Of a stretch of DNA of 64,000 nucleotides, positions 54,074 through 61,804 are shown piece by piece. Numbering within the stretch: position 1 is the first letter of the stretch; each line of letters opens with the position of its first letter. The notes beneath the pieces are model-generated. The model made no database searches. It worked only from the letters and a program-made list of their open reading frames with translations, and was not told the DNA's origin. The position numbers and the translations under genes are program-made. Source of the DNA: Halobacteriovoraceae bacterium (GTDB lineage: Bacteria > Bdellovibrionota > Bacteriovoracia > Bacteriovoracales > Bacteriovoracaceae); contig PBFR01000019.1 in assembly GCA_002718735.1 (NCBI GenBank), positions 62,001 to 126,000 on the forward strand. The letters run 5' to 3'.

Positions 54074-54873
54074 TTTCCCCAGATTGCTTCAACCCATTCA
54101 GGATGATCAATGAATGGGTTTCTATTGCCTTGAAATTTTTGACCCACATTATTTCTTTGAATCTCATGCTGACTAACTGGATCCATTTTATGCCACTTCA
54201 ATAAAAGCTGAACAAACCAAGTTTTATAAACTTGATCCTTACTTCCATTTAGCATTTCATGATGCTTCCAACTGCCAGCTTTATCCCCGTATCTTGTCGC
54301 AAAATAAAATAAGGCCCTAGCAATATCACCCTTAAATTCATCGATTGGCTCAAAGACAGTGCCTCTATAATTACCAAAGGTATTCTTTCCAAGCTTTGAC
54401 CCATTGGAAGATGTCCAACTTGGTCTATTAACTTCGCCGAAAGGGTGGTTACTTCTTTTTCCATTCACGTAACCATCACTAGGATATACGTGAAAAAAGT
54501 CAGACCTCATTGGGCTTCTCTTATGAAAGATTGATTGAGGGAATAGGTGCTCCCTATTGTAGCAATCTGACTCTCTTTTGTAGCTGCCGCAACTTTCGTG
54601 TGCATTGTCATAGTTGTAAGAGTCAGAATAGTTTGGACTCTCGCTGTACATATCTACGATAGAACCATCTCCATCGTATGTTAAGTCAGCGTCACTCTTG
54701 AGATATATTCTAATTAGAGCAGAGTAACCTTGATCTTTATGATTCTTGGCAAGTAGACGTTTCAGCTTATCTTTTAATTCATAGCCGCTAAGCCCCTCCT
54801 CTATTTGATAAAATCCATTAGTGGATGAGAAAACGGAAAAACTTACAGCAATTAAAAATAAAGATTTAAACAT
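54070..54873 (-). CDS. Exported endonuclease I family nuclease
   Basis: A 267-residue protein with a signal peptide (about 1-20). It has the endonuclease I (EndA/NucM/Vvn) core: CYNREHLFPQS with the catalytic histidine, MRSDFFHVYPSDGYVNGKRSN and HPFGEV, and paired cysteines before it (ESCGSY, SDCYNR) that probably form the usual disulfide. These nucleases cut DNA and RNA without sequence preference in the periplasm or outside, with magnesium. In a predator it would digest prey nucleic acid. The stop overlaps the kinase stop by four bases. Confidence 0.93.
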   Translation of the reverse strand: MFKSLFLIAVSFSVFSSTNGFYQIEEGLSGYELKDKLKRLLAKNHKDQGYSALIRIYLKSDADLTYDGDGSIVDMYSESPNYSDSYNYDNAHESCGSYKRESDCYNREHLFPQSIFHKRSPMRSDFFHVYPSDGYVNGKRSNHPFGEVNRPSWTSSNGSKLGKNTFGNYRGTVFEPIDEFKGDIARALFYFATRYGDKAGSWKHHEMLNGSKDQVYKTWFVQLLLKWHKMDPVSQHEIQRNNVGQKFQGNRNPFIDHPEWVEAIWGN

Positions 54874-54976
54874 AAGAAAATCTTAAGCTTTGTATAAGTA
54901 ATGCGCAATTAAAAAAGTACACTTTCTCAGTAACACAGTGCCTTAATAAAGAGCAATGACAATGCGTGGCATTTAA

Positions 54977-55684
54977 TTAAAAATTAGATTTATCAAAGAA
55001 CAAAGCACGTTGCGGGTTTGTCTTGTAGAATTCTTTCTTTCGGATAGTTTTTCGCTCAGCCCTATGATGATTATTATTGTTTGGGTTTAGAACGCATGCA
55101 ACTTGATACTCCACCATCTTTTTGAATGGGCCTAAGAAGCTATTGGTATCTACTGATTCGATTTCCAAACGATTAAACTCATCCAGTAAAAGCTGAACTG
55201 ACTCAATTGTACTAAGGCACAGCTCATGCGGTTGTTGCTTAATTGAAAACTCTGATTTTTTATTATTTTCAAAGCTGATAAAAGGTAGATCTTGTAGGTT
55301 CTTGCTAAGCTTCATCATCTTTTTCGCACATGGCCATGTTGCATCAAGAATAAACACAACTCTTTGCTTATGACTGCTAAACCGCTCTGAAGTTTCACAT
55401 CTTGAAATGTTGATTGAATCCTCACCGGGATACAATATGTAACATTCATTATTTCGGTCCTCGACAAGCTCGTTCACACGCTTTGAGCTTGTAAATTCTA
55501 AACCAACAACAATCTCTGAATTCTTAAGTTGTAACTTGGTGAGCACTCCAGTTCCATTCTTAATCTTTTTAAATTCCATAGGATGGATGAGGATAACGAA
55601 CTTTGTATTGGTTGATATTGGACAGATATATGGGCACATGCAAGAGCTTTTTGGCCTCATGCATGTATAGCAATTTTCTCTCAT
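54977..55684 (-). CDS. DTW-domain protein, tRNA uridine aminocarboxypropyltransferase (TapT/Tuaa type)
   Basis: A 235-residue protein with an N-terminal cysteine cluster (CYTCMRPKSSCMCP) likely to bind zinc and the DTW signature in ILDATWPCAKKM. Members add an aminocarboxypropyl group from S-adenosylmethionine to uridine 47 (acp3U47) of tRNA in E. coli. IHPMEFKKIKNGT and LYPGED are the other family positions. It is a single gene on the minus strand; the 165 bases before the next gene (55685-55850) are the divergent promoter area. Confidence 0.87.
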   Translation of the reverse strand: MRENCYTCMRPKSSCMCPYICPISTNTKFVILIHPMEFKKIKNGTGVLTKLQLKNSEIVVGLEFTSSKRVNELVEDRNNECYILYPGEDSINISRCETSERFSSHKQRVVFILDATWPCAKKMMKLSKNLQDLPFISFENNKKSEFSIKQQPHELCLSTIESVQLLLDEFNRLEIESVDTNSFLGPFKKMVEYQVACVLNPNNNNHHRAERKTIRKKEFYKTNPQRALFFDKSNF

Positions 55685-55850
55685 GGCGGGATGTTATTTC
55701 ATGGATCCCGAGTTTACAAGATTTTTAGAATCACCTAGATCACGCAAATTCAACAACTTAGAAGTAAAAACACCAAAAAACAGCCTTTTTCACTCAAGCT
55801 TAAGTTAAATCCACACGATAATATATGAAACGGAAGTTTTAGGAGCTCTA

Positions 55851-56378
55851 ATGAGATTAACAGTTCTATTAACCATATTTTCTATATCCCAAGTTCTAGC
55901 AAATCCTATTTGTGATACTCCAAGTCTAAGTAAGGATCACCTTTATGGCTTCTTTCTATCTTCGAGCCACACTCTTGAGGAAGCGCCTGTTTCTTATTTT
56001 AAAGAAGTAAACAGCGCTTTTGAGAAATCTTTAAAAGAGCAGTGTGATGCAGGGGCCAGTTCGGTTCAAGCGGTTAATCAAGCAAAGGACAGTTGTATTC
56101 ACGCTTGCGAGGAAGAAAAAGAAAAGTTTGATACTGACATGATTTTTGGCGAGAAAGAATACAAACAAAAGCTCTTTAATGGATGCACTCTAATCTGCAT
56201 TTCTGCTTCAAGGTCGCTTCACTTCTTTGCTAAGGGTATGGAGGTTGGAAACCAAAATAAAAACGAATGTCTTGCAATGAACGGAAGACCTGAAGTGAAT
56301 GATGACTTAATTACTGATGAGAGCTATGCTAAAAGATTTCAGAAAAAGGCAGAAGGTAAAAGCGCCCAGAAAAATTAA
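55851..56378 (+). CDS. Exported cysteine-rich protein of unknown function
   Basis: A 175-residue protein with a signal peptide ending in LANP and AGGAG upstream. Seven cysteines include two Cys-x3-Cys pairs (DSCIHACEEE and NGCTLICISA) about 40 residues apart in predicted helices, a twin CX3C layout. In mitochondria such helix pairs are held by disulfides (small Tim proteins, CHCH); here it is only a likeness. No family known. Its stop overlaps the ATG of the metallopeptidase-like gene, so they are coupled. Confidence 0.7.
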   Translation: MRLTVLLTIFSISQVLANPICDTPSLSKDHLYGFFLSSSHTLEEAPVSYFKEVNSAFEKSLKEQCDAGASSVQAVNQAKDSCIHACEEEKEKFDTDMIFGEKEYKQKLFNGCTLICISASRSLHFFAKGMEVGNQNKNECLAMNGRPEVNDDLITDESYAKRFQKKAEGKSAQKN

Positions 56379-57454
56379 TGAGTTTGATTCAACTAACAAT
56401 TCTGGCCTTTGCATTATCAATTTATGCGAAGGCCGAACATTTTTGCAATAACTCCACCGCTTATGACTACCTAATCATTAAGGACTCTTCGCCCCTAAAT
56501 TGTGACCAAATAAAAAAAATCGACAGTATATCTCACGAGGTATTTAAATTATCACCGATAGAGATTGAAAGTCCCTCCCTTGTTCTAAATGGAGAGGATT
56601 TGGCAAAAGCAGTGAACACTGGAAGCGGTGTACATATAGGCCTGGACTCCAAGTTTAAAGACTCCAGGACTCAGCAGGCAACTCTAGTTCATGAACTAGG
56701 CCACACAATCTTTCACAATTATTTCTACAAAGAATTTTATGAAACAAAAGAATACATAGACCTCGAATCAAAAATTCAGCAAGAGGTTCCTACTACCATA
56801 TCCCTCACAGTAAATGGTGAATGCAAAAGCGAACAATGCAAAGAAGCACTAGGCAAACTTCAACATTTAGAAAGGAGAAGAGATCAATTGGAAATAGAGA
56901 CCCAGGGCATTAGAGCCTTTATGATGGAGTTTGTTCGCCCTTACAATGAACTTGTTGCAGACTCAGTCGCTGTATTACACTTTGAAGATCCCCAAGTTAT
57001 GCAACATACTCTAAAGCATGCCAAGCCTAATAGAGAAAATCCTCATGCAGACTGCAGGAGCTTTGCCGAATCTAAGAATAAAAGCTTCCCATTAACAGAT
57101 CACTGTGCCTTTTCAGAGCTTCGTTCTGAAATATTAAGAGACATTCTTTTACCAGGGATAAAATCAGGTAACAAGAAAGAGGCACTGGGGACTTTGTTAA
57201 AGCTCATAACAAATGAGGCAACTAAACAGTATCAAAAGATTCTCGAAGACACACCAAAGCACTTATTAAGTGAGAAACATGAGTCTTTAAAGGATCGCAA
57301 GTATATTGCCGAACTTAACTCTCTTTTATTTGCCCTTAGAAACAATTCCCTAGGTGAAGGTGGAATGCCAGATGAAACACGTAACCCAGGGAAGGAGACG
57401 ACTACTCAAATAAGTGAGCGGTCTCCTTCTCAAGCAAAAGCGTCTTCAAACTAA
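56378..57454 (+). CDS. Exported putative zinc metallopeptidase
   Basis: A 358-residue protein with a signal peptide (about 1-19). The motif LVHELGHTIFHNYF gives H105-E106-x2-H109, the zinc and catalytic residues of many metallopeptidases. A further glutamate in NELVADSVAV (E191) could be the third ligand. Long charged helices follow. I do not recognise a named family, so the substrate is open. It is coupled to the preceding twin CX3C protein through a one-base overlap and converges with the 57451 gene. Confidence 0.72.
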   Translation: MSLIQLTILAFALSIYAKAEHFCNNSTAYDYLIIKDSSPLNCDQIKKIDSISHEVFKLSPIEIESPSLVLNGEDLAKAVNTGSGVHIGLDSKFKDSRTQQATLVHELGHTIFHNYFYKEFYETKEYIDLESKIQQEVPTTISLTVNGECKSEQCKEALGKLQHLERRRDQLEIETQGIRAFMMEFVRPYNELVADSVAVLHFEDPQVMQHTLKHAKPNRENPHADCRSFAESKNKSFPLTDHCAFSELRSEILRDILLPGIKSGNKKEALGTLLKLITNEATKQYQKILEDTPKHLLSEKHESLKDRKYIAELNSLLFALRNNSLGEGGMPDETRNPGKETTTQISERSPSQAKASSN

Positions 57455-58053
57455 TCGAGTATTGACTCTTCTCTTTTTACCGCAATTTTAAAACTTGCGA
57501 CTTGCCACAGAATCAAAAACATAAACATCATAGAGTTTGATAGAGGCAGCCCAGAGTAGTTTACCAGCTCTACACCACCTGCACTCTTAACATTGTTATT
57601 CTTGTCACCAAATGGATAGAGATTAAGGCCGATTGAGATGAAATTTTCTTTCTCCCCCGCAACTTTATTAACATCAGTGTTCTTCCCCACAGTTACAGTG
57701 AAAAGCGACATGAACAAAAATAGGAACAAAATTGCCAAAGTAGAGAGAAAGCTAAACTTTGCGGCATTGCCATTTATCATAACCTCTCTTTCGTCTCTTT
57801 CATGCATCTTGGTTGCAGATACTAGCGTCGCAGATCGAAATCTTTTAGAGATGACCATCTTTGATGTGAAATAAAGTGAAACTAAAATCCAGGCCATAAG
57901 ATTCCAACCTAAACTGTCCCAAATGTTGCGAACCATTCCTCTGGACTGACTTAACTGGGAAGCATCTCCAAGACCTCCCCAAATCATTAGTCCAACTACA
58001 AATGGAAATCCCAAAACAATGTACTTAAATAAAACTCTATCCAATCTATTCAT
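57451..58053 (-). CDS. Membrane protein paired with an XRE regulator
   Basis: About 200 residues, taking the ATG at 58053 (GGAGGG five bases upstream). It has four membrane segments: two near the N-terminus (about 10-30, 45-65), one near 100-120 and one at the C-terminus (180-200). A cytoplasmic loop has MHERDEREVMI, a motif seen in DUF2178-like membrane proteins that commonly sit beside XRE-type regulators. Its function is unknown. The start overlaps the end of the XRE gene by eight bases, so they are one operon. Confidence 0.75.
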   Translation of the reverse strand: MNRLDRVLFKYIVLGFPFVVGLMIWGGLGDASQLSQSRGMVRNIWDSLGWNLMAWILVSLYFTSKMVISKRFRSATLVSATKMHERDEREVMINGNAAKFSFLSTLAILFLFLFMSLFTVTVGKNTDVNKVAGEKENFISIGLNLYPFGDKNNNVKSAGGVELVNYSGLPLSNSMMFMFLILWQVASFKIAVKREESILD

Positions 58054-58276
58054 AGCGTCCCTCCACACTAAATATTTCAGTTATGTCTTTTTCAAAAAAC
58101 TCTGCAATTCTAAACGCCAACTCAAGTGATGGATTATAGTTTCCCTTCTCAATAGAGTTTATGGTCGCTCGAGTAACTTCTATTTCGCCGGCCAGTTGTT
58201 CCTGACTCATTCTTCTCTCTGCTCTTAAAACGTGAACATTGTTCTTAATCTTGAGCTTCATCTTTGTCTTTCCCAT
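58046..58276 (-). CDS. Small XRE-family DNA-binding regulator
   Basis: A 76-residue protein that is almost entirely a helix-turn-helix domain: VLRAERRMSQEQLAGEIEVTRATINSIEKG and YNPSLELAFRIAEFF. It belongs to the short XRE group (about 65-75 residues) found with membrane proteins. AGGAG lies five bases before the ATG. A perfect 14-base inverted repeat lies 32-75 bases upstream and is a likely autoregulatory operator. It controls the membrane protein gene in its operon. Confidence 0.92.
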   Translation of the reverse strand: MGKTKMKLKIKNNVHVLRAERRMSQEQLAGEIEVTRATINSIEKGNYNPSLELAFRIAEFFEKDITEIFSVEGRYE

Positions 58277-58307
58277 TCTTTCTCCTAAAGAAATAAACCT
58301 GACAAAA

Positions 58308-58351
58308 TGTAAAATAAACTACACACATCATATTGCATAGTTTATTTTACA
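58308..58351. promoter_or_regulatory. Perfect 14-base inverted repeat, probable XRE operator
   Basis: TGTAAAATAAACTA and its exact complement TAGTTTATTTTACA are separated by 16 bases upstream of the XRE gene. Two repressor dimers or one dimer with spaced arms could bind here. No T run makes it a terminator. Confidence 0.72.
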
Positions 58352-58443
58352 CAAAAAGAGCAACTCCCCTTAATTACAAGTATTTATAATCTTCTTTAGT
58401 AGTAATTTTTGCAGATAATGATATTACGAAAGGCATGGAGGCC

Positions 58444-59079
58444 CTAGTCGATCAAGAATTGAATTCCCTTATTAAGTTGCCCTTGAAATTTGTAAGCAAA
58501 GAATTCTCTTAGAACAACTTCTTCATTTGAGAAGTTGTAGCCAGGGTGCGACTCTTTAAACTCATTTTTTTCTTTAATAGGCATAGATGACCAAATTTTT
58601 CTAATGCGATCGCGTTTGTTTTTAAATAGAGAGAAAGCGACATGAAGCTTTTCATGATTTTGGGTAATTTTAATATCTTGCCCGTCGTTATGAATCGCAG
58701 ACTTATTTAAAAAAATCACGTATTTTTTATTTTCATCCAAATCAATTGGTTTAAAGTCTTGGCCAACTACAAGTTTGCACAATTCACCTTTTTTGGAAGA
58801 AATCCACTGGTTGTAGCCAGTTATGAATTCAAGACTTAGGGTTCCGCCTTTAACAAATTCTCCAAATTTTTGTGGTGGAATTTTAACAGGGTCTAGGACG
58901 CTTTGATAAACATAATAGCAATACGCCTCTCCAACAAACAAAGAGGGATTATCATATTCTTTTATTAGTGAGGCCTGCTCAACAGATTTTATGGCTTCAT
59001 CAACAGAGCCCTTCTTATAACATCCAACAATGAACAAACTAAAAACTAATATAAGCTTACTATAATAGCCTGGCCCCAT
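58444..59079 (-). CDS. Lipoprotein with possible metallopeptidase motif
   Basis: A 211-residue protein with a lipoprotein signal (VFSLFIVGC). It contains NHEKLHVAF, giving H142-E143-x2-H146, and a later glutamate in LREFFAYKF (E192), the arrangement of a single-domain zinc metallopeptidase. No family is recognised, so activity is unproven. The start lies inside the end of csaA (20-base overlap); AGAGGTG in csaA can serve as ribosome site. Confidence 0.68.
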   Translation of the reverse strand: MGPGYYSKLILVFSLFIVGCYKKGSVDEAIKSVEQASLIKEYDNPSLFVGEAYCYYVYQSVLDPVKIPPQKFGEFVKGGTLSLEFITGYNQWISSKKGELCKLVVGQDFKPIDLDENKKYVIFLNKSAIHNDGQDIKITQNHEKLHVAFSLFKNKRDRIRKIWSSMPIKEKNEFKESHPGYNFSNEEVVLREFFAYKFQGQLNKGIQFLID

Positions 59080-59431
59080 TAGGCACCTCTTTATCTAAGT
59101 TGAATAAAACAATGTTTTCATTCTCATCGGCGAGACCCATCACCAAAACTTCGGACATAAACTTACCAATCTGTCTGGGTGGAAAATTTACGACGGCCAA
59201 GACCTTCCTTCCGATTAAGGACTCTATGGAGTAGTGAGTAGTAATTTGCGCACTGGACTTTTTAATACCAACCCCCTCGCCAAAATCAATTTTAAGTTTA
59301 TAGCTAGGTTTTCTTGCTTCCGGAAAATCTTTTACTTCAATAACTTCACCTACCCTCATATCAACGGCCAGGAATTGCTCAAAAGATATTTCTTCCCCGG
59401 CTGGTGAGGATGGATCAATGTTTAAATGCAT
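59060..59431 (-). CDS. csaA: CsaA-type tRNA-binding/chaperone protein
   Basis: A 123-residue protein with an OB-fold tRNA-binding domain: FLAVDMRVGEVIEVKDFPEARKPSYKLKIDFG, ITTHYSIESLIGRKVLAVVNFPPRQIGKF. This matches CsaA, proposed as an export-related chaperone in Bacillus; related domains sit in MetRS C-termini. The length is slightly above the usual 110. It overlaps the lipoprotein gene by 20 bases, an unusually long overlap here. Confidence 0.92.
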   Translation of the reverse strand: MHLNIDPSSPAGEEISFEQFLAVDMRVGEVIEVKDFPEARKPSYKLKIDFGEGVGIKKSSAQITTHYSIESLIGRKVLAVVNFPPRQIGKFMSEVLVMGLADENENIVLFNLDKEVPNGARLL

Positions 59432-59469
59432 CGTTGCCCCTTTAGCTAATCTCTACAAATGGATTTAAT

Positions 59470-59772
59470 CTATCTAATCCAAGAGTAAGTCTCTTCAACC
59501 TCAGAGAAGTAAGTGTCTTCTGTCAAAAACTCCTCCACGCGACTCAATTTTTCTAAATTTTTGTTCTCTTTAATTGTACTGATTCCGACAATTAAAACAA
59601 CAGCAACTCCGGCCAGCCCAATCCTGAAATTGAAAGACTTGATCTTGTCGAAAAAAGAGAGTCTAGAGTGATCACCTTCTATTTTACCAAGAATATCTAT
59701 CCATTCGGTCGTAGGCTTTTGAGCAACTTTGCCATTTAACTTTAAAAACCTTTTTAGTTCATCGTCATTCAT
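59470..59772 (-). CDS. Probable membrane anti-sigma factor
   Basis: About 100 residues starting at the ATG at 59772, which overlaps the sigma gene end. A cytoplasmic N-terminus of ~45 residues, one membrane segment (IGLAGVAVVLIVGIS, about 50-65) and a short periplasmic tail make the common plan of ECF anti-sigma factors. No ZAS cysteine motif is seen, so it would be a small non-zinc type. Role assigned from position directly after the ECF sigma gene. Confidence 0.65.
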   Translation of the reverse strand: MNDDELKRFLKLNGKVAQKPTTEWIDILGKIEGDHSRLSFFDKIKSFNFRIGLAGVAVVLIVGISTIKENKNLEKLSRVEEFLTEDTYFSEVEETYSWIR

Positions 59773-60298
59773 AATTAAATCCATTTTTATTCAAAAAACT
59801 TACAAATTTAGTCTTGGCACTATTGGCCCTAGACTTTGCAGTACCTTCCGAAATTTCAAGCAGCTCTCCAACTTCCCTATAAGTAAAGCCAAGTTGATAA
59901 TGCAATGAAAAAACCTGTCTTTGATCTGGCGTTAATTTCATGAGGCCAATTGATATCAAGTCTGAAGTCTCTAAGTCTAAGTTTGATTCTGCCTGTGGCA
60001 CCTCTTCAAACTCTTCGAGGGTTGTAGAGTTATTTTTCAGATGGGTATAGACAACATTCATTGCAATTCGATATATCCAAGTCTTAAAACTGGAGTTCTC
60101 TTGAAAGCCTTCATATCCTTTCCATGCCTTCAGGAAAGTTTCCTGTACAAGATCATCGACTGAATTTGAATTTACCATCCAGTAGATAGATGAGCGCACA
60201 AACGCTTCGCTACTCAAGTACTCTTTTTTGAAGCGTTTAATGAGCTCATCCTCTCTAACCCTATTTTGATTGAATATGATCCTTTTAACTCTTTGCAT
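59765..60298 (-). CDS. ECF-type RNA polymerase sigma factor
   Basis: A 177-residue sigma-70 family protein with region 2 (SVDDLVQETFLKAWKGYEGF and FKTWIYRIAMNVVYTHLKN) and region 4 (LTPDQRQVFSLHYQLGFTYREVGELLEISEGTAKSR). These two regions without 1 or 3 define ECF factors, which direct stress genes at promoters with AAC-type -35 elements. It overlaps the Spy-like gene stop (TAATG) and the anti-sigma gene. A candidate promoter of the right type lies before the operon (61148-61176), so it may control its own synthesis. Confidence 0.94.
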   Translation of the reverse strand: MQRVKRIIFNQNRVREDELIKRFKKEYLSSEAFVRSSIYWMVNSNSVDDLVQETFLKAWKGYEGFQENSSFKTWIYRIAMNVVYTHLKNNSTTLEEFEEVPQAESNLDLETSDLISIGLMKLTPDQRQVFSLHYQLGFTYREVGELLEISEGTAKSRANSAKTKFVSFLNKNGFNYE

Positions 60299-60852
60299 TA
60301 CTTATGTCCGTGCCCCCGTTTTCCACGTCCAGGTCGATCGCCTCCCTTTTCAATGTAAGCTTTACGCTGTTCTTCTGTTAGAAGATTTTTTAGAAATATC
60401 ATTTTCTCTAATCTCAGCTGTCCTCTTTTCTCATGTTCTGATGATATTTCCACATGTAGTTTTTTAAGTTCACTATCAGACTTTCCAGCGAGAAAAAGCT
60501 CCTTCATCTTTTCCCTCTTCTCTTTTCCTCCCCCTTTTAAGTCCTTTCGCTTTTCGGAATGAAAAGACATGAATTCTTTCAATTTCTTAAGTTGTTCATC
60601 TGTCAGGTCTAACTCTCTAAGGATGGCCAAGCCTCCACCTCCGGAGCGTTTACAAACAAGTAAAGAGCTATCCTTCTTACCTTCCTTGCACTCTCCCTCA
60701 AAGTTTTTTCCCTTAAACTCAAAAGAGCATTCTTGTCCCGCTGACTTGCTTTCACAAGCTGCTTTAATTTTGCTCCATCTTTTTTCGTTTTTCTTAGCAT
60801 GGGCCTGAAAACTTAAAGATAAAAATAGCAAAATAAATGTCGTAGTTTTCAT
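60298..60852 (-). CDS. Spy/CpxP-like LTxxQ periplasmic protein with Cys module
   Basis: A 184-residue protein with a signal peptide (MKTTTFILLFLSLSFQAHA). The first mature ~55 residues form a Cys module: ACESKSAGQECSFEFKG and GECKEGKKDSSLLVCK, four cysteines. The rest is basic helices with two LTxxQ motifs (LTDEQLKKLKEF and LTEEQRKAYIEK), as in Spy, CpxP and CnrX/ZraP, which sense or buffer misfolded proteins or metals in the periplasm. AAGGAG precedes the ATG. It is co-translated with the upstream paralogous Cys-module gene and with the ECF sigma gene. Confidence 0.85.
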   Translation of the reverse strand: MKTTTFILLFLSLSFQAHAKKNEKRWSKIKAACESKSAGQECSFEFKGKNFEGECKEGKKDSSLLVCKRSGGGGLAILRELDLTDEQLKKLKEFMSFHSEKRKDLKGGGKEKREKMKELFLAGKSDSELKKLHVEISSEHEKRGQLRLEKMIFLKNLLTEEQRKAYIEKGGDRPGRGKRGHGHK

Positions 60853-61103
60853 AAGTTCTCCTTAGTTTGATTTCTTACTTCTTTTTTTCGTTTTAGATTA
60901 ATACATTTTAGAACATCGGGATCGCGCCTACTTTCCGTACACACTCCTGCTACACTTCCCCTTTTTCCTTCAAAGCTGCAAGTGCTTCCTTGCTCTTTTC
61001 TCTCGCATGCTGAGACCTTGAGCTGTCTATGCTCAGACTTGGATGCTATGGCTGGCCCGCTAAAAAAACTTAAAACAATTGTAGCTAACACTAAGTTCTT
61101 CAT
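60849..61103 (-). CDS. Small exported protein with the same Cys module
   Basis: An 84-residue protein with a signal peptide (MKNLVLATIVLSFFSGPAIA) and a module ACERKEQGSTCSFEGKRG then GVCTESRRDPDVLKC that matches the four-Cys part of the next gene (same spacing of first and second Cys, CSFE, and a closing LxC). It lacks the LTxxQ helices. No outside family is recognised. First gene of the ECF operon; ATGA overlap couples it to the Spy-like gene. Confidence 0.75.
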   Translation of the reverse strand: MKNLVLATIVLSFFSGPAIASKSEHRQLKVSACERKEQGSTCSFEGKRGSVAGVCTESRRDPDVLKCINLKRKKEVRNQTKENL

Positions 61104-61147
61104 TTAGTTACTCCCAAGTATGGCCTGTATAATTACAAACCTATTAC

Positions 61148-61176
61148 TTAGACTGCGAAAAATAGATAATAGTTCA
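61148..61176 (-). promoter_or_regulatory. Candidate ECF (sigma-E-like) promoter
   Basis: On the minus strand TGAACTA and GTCTAA are 16 bases apart, close to the E. coli sigma-E pattern GGAACTT-N16-TCTAA. It lies about 45 bases before the first ATG of the ECF operon. Specificity of this sigma factor is not known, so this is a proposal. Confidence 0.5.
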
Positions 61177-61282
61177 CATTTTTTTTATGGAAAGGATTGC
61201 AGTCGTAATTTCGACCACTTACACAAGACACTCATTCAATTTTTCGTTAGAATTTTGCAAATTTAATTCGTATAGTTTATTT

Positions 61283-61798
61283 ATGAACACTTTATTTTTA
61301 TCAGTTGTCCTTTTTCTTAGTTTTTCAACTTCCGCACTTGCAAATCTTAATCTAGTTAAGGTTTCAAGAAGTATAATTATTGACCAAGAGTCCAGCGAAG
61401 TTTTTGAACTATTCGCCAATACTTTAAATGACCATCTATGGCGGGATGAAGTAAATCACATTATCTCAGATGGACCTTTTGAAGTGGGAACAAATTATAC
61501 TGAGGATGCCCACATAGCCCTAAAGAAAAACTTTATAACCAAAGTTCAGTTAGTAGAACTTATAGACCAAAAGTTAGCCCTGTATAAAACCCAAGATGAC
61601 GCTCCATTCTTTCTTTCGAGCAAAAGTGAAGTAAATGAATTAAGCGATAGAAAAACTCGCGTAACCTATTCAGTTGAATTTGAATATAAGATGACCAAAC
61701 ACACAGCATATTTCCCAATTCCAAAGAAAATTGTTTGGCTCGCTTATGACCAGATCATGAAAAAATACCTTTTAAATCTTAAAAGACACTTGGAGTAA
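61283..61798 (+). CDS. Exported SRPBCC (START-like) protein
   Basis: The ATG at 61283 opens a signal peptide (MNTLFLSVVLFLSFSTSALA); the 32 codons before it are not protein-like, and neither start has a good ribosome site. The mature part (about 150 residues) has an SRPBCC shape: SIIIDQESSEVFELFANTLNDHLWRDEV, then GPFEVGTNYTE and a C-terminal helix. Such proteins hold hydrophobic ligands in a deep pocket. Export is unusual for this fold. Function unknown; convergent with the calcium exchanger gene. Confidence 0.72.
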   Translation: MNTLFLSVVLFLSFSTSALANLNLVKVSRSIIIDQESSEVFELFANTLNDHLWRDEVNHIISDGPFEVGTNYTEDAHIALKKNFITKVQLVELIDQKLALYKTQDDAPFFLSSKSEVNELSDRKTRVTYSVEFEYKMTKHTAYFPIPKKIVWLAYDQIMKKYLLNLKRHLE

Positions 61799-61804
61799 TT
61801 TTTC

